Positions 1-7,596 of a stretch of DNA of 64,000 bases are shown here, one piece after another. Each line of letters starts with the position of its first letter. Position 1 is the first letter of the stretch. Position numbers and translations under genes: made by a program. The stretch covers positions 124,001 to 188,000 of the forward strand of contig JAFABB010000028.1 of assembly GCA_023426245.1 (NCBI GenBank), in the 5' to 3' direction. Below the pieces are notes generated by a model. It did not search any database and was not told the origin of the DNA. It worked only from the letters and a program-made list of their open reading frames with translations. This DNA comes from Bacillota bacterium (GTDB taxonomy: Bacteria > Bacillota > UBA4882 > UBA8346).

Positions 1-309
1 TAACGAGTATCATGATGAGTACGGTAACAACTTTTAAAAAAAGTTTCATTTTCAAACCTCCTTTAAAAAATCAATATCGTATCCGTAAACTATTTGCAAT
101 GGATATTCAATATTTACTCAAATTATCCTTCCAAAAAATAACAATTATAATAAAATTTTCTATCTCAAAAGATAATTGTTATGACCATGTAAACTTGCAA
201 AAGCAGGGAGAATGGGAAAAATTTTTTTATCGGGGATGGGGGAATTAGAGTTATAAAGAAGAATTAAAGGAGATATCGGAAGTTTTAAAAATGGGTTAAG
301 AGGTTAATC
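1..309. other. AT-rich left edge, no supported gene
   Basis: This stretch is AT-rich and I find no convincing gene. A 78-codon open frame starting at position 12 has no ribosome binding site, no recognisable motif and low-complexity Phe/Lys/Ile-rich composition, so it is not annotated. Only the ribosome binding site of the next gene (AAGAGG, about 298-303) is interpretable. Confidence 0.5.
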
Positions 310-981
310 ATGATGAAACGAATCATTCATCTTTCATGTTGGATACTTTTATCAGTATTTTTGTTTTCCAATGGTACGGGATACACAATTATCCGGGCAA
401 TTCCGGTAGAGTATCTTGTCGGCTCATCCAAAATCGGCTGGATTGAGAAATTAGCTGATAAGAGTTTTTCGGGTTTGAGTACAACCCATCCAACGATTGC
501 TGTCAATTTGTTCAGTGATGAACGTGAAATTACCGATAGTACAGGTGCTATTTACAGCCGGTCCGGAAAAAAGCTGGAGACCCTGGTGACTGACAAAAGA
601 CCCACGGAAATAATTGAAAAGAATTTGGCCGAACAGCTCCAAAAAGCCGGGTATAACGTTATTTTCACTTCGGGTTGGAATTTGAATGCTGAAAAAGTAC
701 CTAGTTATTTGGGAACGGATTTGATTTTAGGCGGACAAGTGAAAGAGTTCTGGGTGGAGTCCAAGGCGGGGGTTATCACTTCGACCATACGTTCTAAAGT
801 TGTTTATAACCTGGTAATTGCCAATATTCATCAAAAAAGGCTAATCTATGAAGGGCAAGCGGAGGGTAACGATACCCGAAAATCCCTGGCCCATATTAGC
901 GATTATTTTTGGACGGATATGGAAACTTCTCTCAGCCAATCTTTAACCAAAGCAATCAATGAACCGGTGAGTCAGAAATAG
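310..981 (+). CDS. YajG-like exported protein
   Basis: A 223-residue protein with an N-terminal hydrophobic signal segment (about residues 4-26) and no clear lipobox Cys. The mature part has the layout of the YajG/LptE-like group: a beta-strand with VNLFSDER, then a helix around residues 95-110 (amphipathic, ending LQKAGYNV), then a strand-rich half with LILGGQVKEFWVE. YajG proteins are outer-membrane-associated lipoproteins of unknown function in Gram-negative bacteria. The start ATG follows AAGAGG. The gene is convergent with the LptD-like gene and shares a bidirectional hairpin with it. The envelope neighbour fits an outer-membrane role, but this is inference. It could simply be a lineage-specific exported protein; the family call is moderate. 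Confidence 0.5.
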   Translation: MMKRIIHLSCWILLSVFLFSNGTGYTIIRAIPVEYLVGSSKIGWIEKLADKSFSGLSTTHPTIAVNLFSDEREITDSTGAIYSRSGKKLETLVTDKRPTEIIEKNLAEQLQKAGYNVIFTSGWNLNAEKVPSYLGTDLILGGQVKEFWVESKAGVITSTIRSKVVYNLVIANIHQKRLIYEGQAEGNDTRKSLAHISDYFWTDMETSLSQSLTKAINEPVSQK

Positions 982-1023
982 CAACGATAAAAAGATGAAG
1001 ATAATCGTTTAATGGTAATCCTT

Positions 1024-1052
1024 AACCGCCTGAGGCCTTTCTACAGGCGGTT
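1024..1052. terminator. Bidirectional hairpin between convergent genes
   Basis: Nine-base arms AACCGCCTG (1024-1032) and CAGGCGGTT (1044-1052) form a GC-rich stem between the convergent genes. It overlaps the last stop codon of the minus-strand LptD-like gene. T-tracts are weak on both sides, so this may be a transcript-stabilising hairpin rather than a strong terminator. Confidence 0.6.
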
Positions 1053-2646
1053 AATAATTCAAACGAAATGTCAAATCAATAAAGTTCTTCGCAAAATCCC
1101 AACCGATACCGAATTTAATACAATCAACTTCCCGCGCAATGCCGGCAACTTGGCTCACCCATTCGTCATTTCGCAGATTATAGGTACCCGTGGTATAAAC
1201 AAAATAATGAGGGTTAAAGGGAAGTTTCATACCGTAAATGAGATTGCCGCCCAACCGGTAACCGTCGACCACTAAAAACTTTTTCTCCAGATGTCCCCAA
1301 TCCTGGTCTGATCCACTAAGGTTTTGGATATAAAGATAACTCAAATTGAAATCGGGCGTCAGTTGGTAATCTAAACGGTAGCCCCCATCGATCCCCTGAT
1401 AGGTTGTATCAGACCTTTCATCATAGAGAAGTCTTCCAAATACTCCCACTTGCCAGTTTCCGTAATCAGTTCTCCAGGCCTTTTTAGTGAAAGTCGCTCC
1501 AAGTTCGCGCTTGGGGTCGGAATTTAAGTCCGTTTTTCCATCAATGGTGAGATTATACAGATTCCAGTCGATCTGGTAAATATTATTGACGCTAAAAATT
1601 CCTTCCGAATCGAAGTTCACGTCGATCTCATTGGACAAGTCGTTCCATTCATAAATTCGACCGATGGTAACCCGGGAAGGTTTGTCATTGGTATTGATTT
1701 CCCCACTAAACCGCGGACTGACCCGGGCTTTGTTTCTTTTTGGAGCGGGTAGATTTGCTGAACCTCCCGGTTGGACATCGTTACCGGATGGCTGATTGGC
1801 AGCGCTGGTTGACTCCGTCGGATTACTTTGCGGGTCCGAATTTCCCACCTTTTCGTCAGCAACTTGTGCTTTATTGATTACATCATTCAAGTCGGGTTGT
1901 GTGCCTTGGTTAGCACTTAAATTGATATGGGGCATCGATTCTCCCCGAAGCGCCATGTGCGGCAAATAAAGCAAGGGAATCCCCATAATCTTGAAGACTA
2001 CTTTCTCCATATAAACATGTTTACCTTTGCTGATCATCCTTTTGCCGGCAAATACGTAGTCGGCAAAATCTTTGCGAGGACAACGGGTTATCGTTGCCGG
2101 GGAAATGATTACCGTATCTTCATTGAATTCGGCGTTTTTTCCAGTCACATAAAAATCCTTGTCTTTGCCTTTAATGACACCCTGGATAGACGGACCGCCT
2201 TCACCGGTATTTTGACTTAGGTTAAAACGAATCGTTTCCATTCGAAAACTTTGGTCGGGATTTTCCAGTTGAATGGAACCGGATGCCTCCAACCAACCGG
2301 TTTTAAGATTGAGGGTAAGATGATTGGCCCGGATGGATATGGTATCTTTCATAAGCATTACGTTGCCATCAAGGACTACCAAGTTTTGATTCCCATAAAA
2401 AATCAAGGAATCCGTCTCGATCGTGATATTATCAAGAGTCATCCGGGCGTGGCTCATATTGGTAAAGGTGTTTTGTTTCGGATCAAATTGCTGCTTTCCC
2501 ATGGTATCAATGGTGATATTCTTAAAATGAATCGTTTTGACCGGACTGTCGGCCAAAGCGGGCATAGCAAACAAGAAGATTGATACGATAGTTATCAGCC
2601 ATATTATGCACGCGTCCGTGCGGAGTTTTTTTAAATACAAACGCAT
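1051..2646 (-). CDS. LptD/OstA-like outer membrane protein (short)
   Basis: A 531-residue exported protein. A signal peptide occupies about residues 1-32 (ending ALA). Residues 35-235 are strand-rich repeats typical of the LptA/OstA fold (for example VVLDGNVMLMKDTISIRANHL). The segment TRCPRKDF followed by VVFKIMGIPLLYLPHMAL matches the LptD junction between periplasmic domain and barrel. A Pro/Ser/Asn-rich linker (about 255-310) leads into an aromatic, amphipathic-strand C-terminal half that ends in Tyr, as outer-membrane barrels do. LptD inserts lipopolysaccharide in the outer leaflet. E. coli LptD is near 780 residues, so the barrel here is short. The protein could be a lineage-specific OstA paralogue rather than the true LPS translocon. 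It implies an outer membrane. Confidence 0.75.
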   Translation of the reverse strand: MRLYLKKLRTDACIIWLITIVSIFLFAMPALADSPVKTIHFKNITIDTMGKQQFDPKQNTFTNMSHARMTLDNITIETDSLIFYGNQNLVVLDGNVMLMKDTISIRANHLTLNLKTGWLEASGSIQLENPDQSFRMETIRFNLSQNTGEGGPSIQGVIKGKDKDFYVTGKNAEFNEDTVIISPATITRCPRKDFADYVFAGKRMISKGKHVYMEKVVFKIMGIPLLYLPHMALRGESMPHINLSANQGTQPDLNDVINKAQVADEKVGNSDPQSNPTESTSAANQPSGNDVQPGGSANLPAPKRNKARVSPRFSGEINTNDKPSRVTIGRIYEWNDLSNEIDVNFDSEGIFSVNNIYQIDWNLYNLTIDGKTDLNSDPKRELGATFTKKAWRTDYGNWQVGVFGRLLYDERSDTTYQGIDGGYRLDYQLTPDFNLSYLYIQNLSGSDQDWGHLEKKFLVVDGYRLGGNLIYGMKLPFNPHYFVYTTGTYNLRNDEWVSQVAGIAREVDCIKFGIGWDFAKNFIDLTFRLNY

Positions 2647-2830
2647 TCAAGCTCCCGAATATCATTTATTTAATTATATTCCATTTCATTTTGAATAACG
2701 CAATTTAACGTAAATAGTTGTATTAAATTCTCGTAAAAGAATGAAAATCCCTGCCTTTTTTTGCGCGATCCATTTACTATTTCTTCCACCATCGTTGAAA
2801 GTTAATCCATATTAAAAACATTATTTTAAT

Positions 2831-2859
2831 TTGACTTATAGGTCTAGATACCCTATGAT
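2831..2859 (+). promoter_or_regulatory. Predicted sigma-A promoter of larE
   Basis: TTGACT (2831-2836) and TATGAT (2854-2859) are separated by 17 bases, about 50 bases upstream of the larE start. Confidence 0.5.
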
Positions 2860-2907
2860 GGGTTTAAGGAAAAAGATGAAATATTAGGATGCTGGAGGCT
2901 CGGAGAT

Positions 2908-3705
2908 TTGGATAAAATTCAAGCGTTGAAAGAATTGTTGCAGAAAATGCCAGGAGCGGTAATTGCTTATTCCGGCGGAGTTGACAGTACTTTTTTGGCT
3001 GTGATGGCGCATGAGGTATTAGGAGATAAGACTTTAGCCATTACTGCAGTTTCTCCCACTTATCCCGAACAACAATTATCGGAAGCCGAAGCCTTGGCTA
3101 AAAAATTCGGTCTAGCCCAAAAAATAATTCAAACCAATGAATTTGATGATACCAACTATGTTGCCAATCCGGCCAACCGCTGTTATTATTGTAAGTTGTC
3201 CTTGTTCAAGGAATTATGCCGTATCGCAAGTGAAAAAGGTTGGATTGTCTTAGACGGCGCCAATGTAGACGACTTATCGGATCATAGGCCCGGCCATCAG
3301 GCCGCTAAAGAAATGGGAGTTCGTAGTCCTTTGCAGGAAGCGGGCTTATCGAAGCAGGATATCAGGGATTTCTCAAGAGAAAGATCTTTGCCGACTTGGA
3401 ATAAGCCTGCGTATGCTTGCCTCGCTTCACGGATTCCTTATGGAAGCAAAATCACTCCCGAAAATTTGAAACGGATTGATAGGGCGGAGAATTTTTTAAA
3501 CGATTTGGGTTTCACGCAGTTCAGAGTGAGGGATCATTTTCCCATTGCCAGAGTTGAAGTTTCTGCCGAGCAGTTGGATACAGCGTGGCAAAACCGGGAG
3601 AAAATCAGTACTAAACTGCATGAGTTGGGATTCACTTACGTTACCCTTGATTTGGATGGTTTCCGTTCCGGGAGCATGAATGAAACCCTCAAGATGAAGC
3701 CTTAA
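2908..3705 (+). CDS. larE: LarE-type sacrificial sulfur transferase
   Basis: A 265-residue PP-loop enzyme of the LarE family, which adenylylates and thiolates pyridinium-3,5-biscarboxylate mononucleotide when making the nickel-pincer cofactor of lactate racemase-type enzymes. The ATP-binding PP-loop SGGVDS lies at residues 22-27. C91 and C94 (NRCYYCK) plus C170 (PAYACLASRIP) are visible. C170 corresponds to the sacrificial Cys of Lactobacillus LarE. The extra CxxC resembles the three-Cys LarE type that carries a [4Fe-4S] cluster and need not be sacrificial (known of some family members; inferred here). The start is TTG at 2908 after GGAGG. No larA, larB or larC is nearby, so the client enzyme lies elsewhere or differs. 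The family call is confident. Confidence 0.88.
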   Translation: MDKIQALKELLQKMPGAVIAYSGGVDSTFLAVMAHEVLGDKTLAITAVSPTYPEQQLSEAEALAKKFGLAQKIIQTNEFDDTNYVANPANRCYYCKLSLFKELCRIASEKGWIVLDGANVDDLSDHRPGHQAAKEMGVRSPLQEAGLSKQDIRDFSRERSLPTWNKPAYACLASRIPYGSKITPENLKRIDRAENFLNDLGFTQFRVRDHFPIARVEVSAEQLDTAWQNREKISTKLHELGFTYVTLDLDGFRSGSMNETLKMKP

Positions 3706-4034
3706 GACATTGGGAAATCATTTTTAGTTTCAGAACTACGCTTTCAGCAACAAAAGATGTTAAAGAAAGTTACATCGTACAGTATCTCCGTGTTTTTGTG
3801 GTTAGATTATTTGGCCATCGAGACACGGAGATTTTAAATTTTACTTACTGCTTCCAATAGAGCAAGATGTGGCAAATTGAGCGGGTTTTCCACAATAGGA
3901 ACATGGAGTTCTTTCCCTTCATGACCTCCCCCCTCGGGTTCTTCCGGTTTGATTTTACTGTTTAGGTGAATAGATTGAGAACGAAATGTTCAACCTAAGG
4001 CTAATAATTTATTTCAAGTCAAAGCTGGTCACTG
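3706..4034. other. Intergenic stretch with hairpin and a possible gene relic
   Basis: A 10-bp inverted repeat, ATCTCCGTGT (3784-3793) and ACACGGAGAT (3823-3832), could end larE transcription. On the minus strand, about 3838-3975, a short start-less frame reads GHEGKELHVPIVENP before a stop. This faintly resembles the metal-site region of superoxide reductases and may be the tail of a decayed gene. No intact gene is present. Confidence 0.35.
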
Positions 4035-5030
4035 ATGCGAATCGGAATCCCCAATACATTATCCACAGCCTATCACTTAACTTATTGGCAAGAATTTTTC
4101 AGTCAGCTGGGTGTTGATGTCGTTATTTCCAAGGGTAGCAGCAAAGAATCCATCGACATAGGTTCTAAGCTGATTCCTCACGAGTTTTGCATTCCCGTTA
4201 AAGCCTTTCTTGGTCATATCGTGGATTTGGTAACCCAAAAGGTTGATCGGATTTTGGTCCCCAGATTACTCGATTGGAAAAACCATGAATTTTTTTGCCC
4301 GAAACTTACTGGACTTCCCGAAATCGTAAAATATGCGTTGGAACTGGATGATGAGTTGTTTTTTACACCCACCGTTTCCTGTAATGGATTGGACCCCGAA
4401 ATTATCCAGTACCCGCAGCCTAAGATTCAGTCGGCTATTCAATTAAAGCGGGCCCAAAATAGCGCTTTGCATCACTGGCGACAGACTCTGGCTGATTGCC
4501 GTAAAAGACACGTGATTTTATCGCGGACTGAGAGAAATGAACAAAATCCAGGCTGCGCAGGTGAAGTTCGCTTGGGATTACTGGGCTATGCCTATATTCT
4601 TTATGACCCTTTTATCAGTAAAGGACTGATTCGGAAATTGGCCGCTATGGGATGTCAGATAACCACCTGGGAAATGCTTGAGAGCGGGAAAATATCTGGA
4701 AGTTTAAAAGAACTTAAAAGGCCCATGTTTTGGAATTTCGGAAGGATTTTGCTGGGCGCGGGCCTTAATTTTTTAGCGGATAGTGAAATCGATGGAGTTA
4801 TTTATGTTACCCCTTTCGGATGCGGCCCGGATTCGATCACTGTCAAGTTACTTAGCTTGCAAGCAGCAATGATCCAAAAACCCTTTTTACAAATAACACT
4901 GGATGAACACAGTGAAGACGGGCATTTGAAAACCCGTTTGGAAGCGTTTGTCGATATGTTCGCTTATGGAAAGAAGGGACAGTTCGTTGAAAATAACCTT
5001 CCCATACTTGGGTCCGGTACTTGCTTATGA
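4035..5030 (+). CDS. DUF2229 protein, acyl-CoA dehydratase activase-associated (first)
   Basis: A 331-residue protein of the DUF2229 type found with, or fused to, 2-hydroxyacyl-CoA dehydratase activases. It begins MRIGIPNTLS, has EFCIPVKAFLGH (a conserved Cys-Pro segment), SCNGLD, GLLGYAYILYDPF and PFGCGPDS near the C terminus; the spaced Cys residues suggest an Fe-S cluster or interface with the dehydratase. It overlaps the next gene by 44 bases and precedes the ATPase gene, so the three form one unit. In many Bacillota these modules occur in one very long polypeptide; here they are separate genes. No dehydratase alpha/beta subunits are in the window, so the substrate is unknown. The ribosome binding site is weak. 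Confidence 0.72.
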   Translation: MRIGIPNTLSTAYHLTYWQEFFSQLGVDVVISKGSSKESIDIGSKLIPHEFCIPVKAFLGHIVDLVTQKVDRILVPRLLDWKNHEFFCPKLTGLPEIVKYALELDDELFFTPTVSCNGLDPEIIQYPQPKIQSAIQLKRAQNSALHHWRQTLADCRKRHVILSRTERNEQNPGCAGEVRLGLLGYAYILYDPFISKGLIRKLAAMGCQITTWEMLESGKISGSLKELKRPMFWNFGRILLGAGLNFLADSEIDGVIYVTPFGCGPDSITVKLLSLQAAMIQKPFLQITLDEHSEDGHLKTRLEAFVDMFAYGKKGQFVENNLPILGSGTCL

Positions 5031-6054
5031 GAAAATGTTTGAACTCTTTGGTCACCAAGTAGTAGCGCCATCACCGCCAACTCCCAGGACCATTGAACTC
5101 GGTGTCAAATATAGTCCGGAGTTTATCTGTTTTCCATTCAAAATTATTCTGGGAAGTTATTTGGATGCGATCCATCGCGGCGCCGAACTTATTGTGACCA
5201 GCGGAGGCGTCGGAGCTTGCAGGGCCGGCTATTTTGGGGCCCTAAGCGAAAAAATTTTGAACCAGTTGGGGTATAAGGTAAAAGTTTTGGTTTTCGATAG
5301 TATCATGAATGAATTTGCCACCTTTTACCGGCAGGGCCAGGAAATCCGTAATCATAAATCAATCGTTCAAACCCTAGCGATACTATATTTAACCATTCAA
5401 CTTATTTTTGTCTTGGACAAATATGAAAAAAAAATCAGTCAGCTTCGTCCCTATGAAAAAGTCCATGGAACCTGCAGGAGGAAATGGCGGGAGATTCGGA
5501 CTTTGCTGGGTGGCAGCAACAGTTTAAGGGATTTACGGACCCATATACTTCGGGCGGATCAACTGATACAGGAGATTGAAATTGAACCCAGGGAGGATAT
5601 CATCAAAATCGGCCTGCTGGGTGAAATTTATATGGTGATGGACGGACCCATGAATGAGGAATTCGAGGAAAAACTGTCTTCCTTAGGGGTTCAGGTGGTA
5701 CGTTACCGTTATATTTCCCAATGGTTGAAAAATGCGGTTCGGCCCGATTATGGGCTGTTAAAAAAGGCGGACCGTTATTTACAGTATGACCTTGGTGGTC
5801 ATGAACGGGAGAATATCGGCCATATGATTCGCTTTAAAGAATTGGGTTACGATGGGATCATTCATCTACTGCCTTTTGGGTGTATGCCGGAACTTGTAAC
5901 GCAGACGGTTATTCCTAAATTGATGAAAGATTTGGACTTGCCGATTTTATCGCTATCTCTCGATGAACAAACCGGATGGCTCAATAATCAGGTGAGACTG
6001 GAAGCTTTTGTCGATTTGCTGAAAAACCGCAAAGAGTTGTTGAAGGAAGGATAA
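4987..6054 (+). CDS. DUF2229 protein, acyl-CoA dehydratase activase-associated (second)
   Basis: A 355-residue homologue of the preceding gene, starting at a TTG (4987) with AAGAAGGG eight bases upstream. The frame is open further upstream to 4948, but the family-like N terminus KITFPYLGPV begins at the TTG. Landmarks are EFICFPFKIILGSY, a GGVGACRAGYFG motif, GLLGEIYMVMDGP and LLPFGCMPELV. The two DUF2229 proteins share the final SLDEQ/LDEHS-RLEAFVD segment, so they are paralogues or halves of an ancestral dimer. Their reading frames overlap, which suggests translational coupling and a fixed ratio. Exact biochemical role is unknown; association with radical dehydratase activation comes from family context. 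Confidence 0.72.
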   Translation: MKITFPYLGPVLAYEKMFELFGHQVVAPSPPTPRTIELGVKYSPEFICFPFKIILGSYLDAIHRGAELIVTSGGVGACRAGYFGALSEKILNQLGYKVKVLVFDSIMNEFATFYRQGQEIRNHKSIVQTLAILYLTIQLIFVLDKYEKKISQLRPYEKVHGTCRRKWREIRTLLGGSNSLRDLRTHILRADQLIQEIEIEPREDIIKIGLLGEIYMVMDGPMNEEFEEKLSSLGVQVVRYRYISQWLKNAVRPDYGLLKKADRYLQYDLGGHERENIGHMIRFKELGYDGIIHLLPFGCMPELVTQTVIPKLMKDLDLPILSLSLDEQTGWLNNQVRLEAFVDLLKNRKELLKEG

Positions 6055-6122
6055 GGGGAATGGCAACGGCTGGTTAAGGGCTGGCGGTAATGGCTAATTA
6101 AAGGAAAAGGAATCGATAAAAA

Positions 6123-7088
6123 GTGGAAAAAGTATACTTGGGAGTCGATGTCGGCTCGGTGAGTACCAATATCGTCGGCATTGATGAACGGGAATCGGTA
6201 ATTTTCTCAAAATATTTAAGGAATGACGGACAACCCCTTGAGGTCATCCAGGATGGCTTGAAAAAGATTGATCATGAATTCGTGAATTTAAAAGTTATGG
6301 GAGTCGGCACTACTGGAAGCGGCAGGTTACTCGCCGGAACAATGCTCGGAGCCGATATCATCAAGAATGAAATCACCGCCCATGCTTATGCAGCAGTTCA
6401 TTTCCATCCTGAAGTGCGAGCCATTATCGAAATTGGCGGTCAGGACTCCAAATTAATTATGATAGCCAATGGTGTAGTCAGCGATTTTTCTATGAATACC
6501 GTCTGTGCGGCCGGCACCGGTTCGTTTCTTGATCATCAAGCGGAAAGACTCAAAGTCCCGATTGAGGACTTTGGAGATCTCGCTTTAACAGCCCGGAAAC
6601 GGGTGCGCATCGCCGGAAGGTGTACGGTATTCGCCGAATCCGACATGATTGCCAAGCAACAATTCGGTTTTTCCAAGGCCGAGATTATCAATGGCTTGTG
6701 TGATGCTTTGGTTCGTAATTATCTTAACAATTTAGGCCGGGATAAACTAATCCTTGCTCCGGTTTTGTTTCAGGGTGGTGTTGCCGCCAACAAGGGGATC
6801 AAGGCTTCCTTTGAGAGGGAATTGCATACTCCGGTGATTGTACCAACTTATTTTAACGTGATGGGTGCAATTGGCGCGGCGTTGCTGGCAAGAAAACAAT
6901 TACGAAAAATCGGGTGCGATACCAAATTTAGGGGATTTGAACAGCTATTGCTTGATTTCTCCCCAACATCATTTGAATGTGAGGGTTGCAGCAATTGCTG
7001 CGAAGTCATTCAGGTTGAACAGGAACAGCGGATTATCGCCATTTGGGGCGATAAATGCGGAAAATACAGCAACCGGATTTCAGCTTAA
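6123..7088 (+). CDS. Acyl-CoA dehydratase activase (BadF/BcrA/HgdC ATPase)
   Basis: A 321-residue ASKHA-fold ATPase of the BadF/BadG/BcrA/BcrD family, which hydrolyses ATP to push a low-potential electron into a 2-hydroxyacyl-CoA dehydratase or benzoyl-CoA reductase. The N-terminal phosphate loop is LGVDVGSVSTN. C128 (NTVCAAGTGSF) and C167 (GRCTVFAESD) match the two Cys of HgdC that bridge a [4Fe-4S] cluster across the dimer. A C-terminal Cys cluster (FECEGCSNCCEV, then DKCGKYS) is extra to HgdC and is typical of the long fused activases. The start is GTG at 6123. A GC-rich terminator follows. The client dehydratase is not in this window. Confidence 0.85.
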   Translation: MEKVYLGVDVGSVSTNIVGIDERESVIFSKYLRNDGQPLEVIQDGLKKIDHEFVNLKVMGVGTTGSGRLLAGTMLGADIIKNEITAHAYAAVHFHPEVRAIIEIGGQDSKLIMIANGVVSDFSMNTVCAAGTGSFLDHQAERLKVPIEDFGDLALTARKRVRIAGRCTVFAESDMIAKQQFGFSKAEIINGLCDALVRNYLNNLGRDKLILAPVLFQGGVAANKGIKASFERELHTPVIVPTYFNVMGAIGAALLARKQLRKIGCDTKFRGFEQLLLDFSPTSFECEGCSNCCEVIQVEQEQRIIAIWGDKCGKYSNRISA

Positions 7089-7102
7089 TCGATACCTAAA
7101 TA

Positions 7103-7130
7103 GCCGTCCTTGAATTTCCGGGGACGGCTT
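7103..7130 (+). terminator. Rho-independent terminator after activase
   Basis: Arms GCCGTCC (7103-7109) and GGACGGC (7122-7128) followed by TTATT close the dehydratase-activase transcript. Confidence 0.7.
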
Positions 7131-7596
7131 ATTCATGCCTGAAACAGATTCTAAAAATTTTGGATGGAAGATTGATTTCATCTTTGAAAGATGGTTTTGG
7201 AAATTTGTAGCAAATTGTTTCCTTAAGGTGTTAAAAATATAGGATTCAAGGACTTCCGGTCCTTAAATAAATCCCCATCGAAAAAAATTATACTATTTCT
7301 CAAAATTTTGATCTTTAACTTTAATATACAATTGTGATAAAATTAAATTAATTGATTTAAAAATACAAATGGTTTTAATATAACATTCTGTCCTGAGTAG
7401 TTTGTCTCATTTTAAAAGTGAATTGCATCGTAGAAGGAAGCACTTCCTATGGTTTATATCACCATTTTTTTTAAAACAGTTTTTTTCAATAGGAAAAAAA
7501 CATTTCCTGAAACAGAGTGTTTGAAAATGACCAATTTGCCCCGGTTGATAGCCGGTTATAGATAAATTGGTAAATTCATCTTAGGAGGTTATCATT
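7131..7596 (+). promoter_or_regulatory. Long leader of the GH18 gene with nested hairpin
   Basis: This 466-base stretch has no gene. Just upstream of the ribosome binding site there is a nested hairpin: outer arms CCAATTT (7531-7537) and AAATTGG (7564-7570), with a CCGG-containing inner stem. It lies 12 bases before AGGAGG (7583-7588) and could act on translation. Smaller inverted repeats (GGAAGCACTTCC near 7436) lie further upstream. No known riboswitch class was recognised. Confidence 0.35.

Noticed and set aside
12..248. Small gene at the left edge
   Set aside because: No ribosome binding site, low-complexity composition, no motif.
4852..5058. Minus-strand frame over the junction of the two DUF2229 genes
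   Set aside because: Shadow of two overlapping plus-strand genes that both have family motifs.
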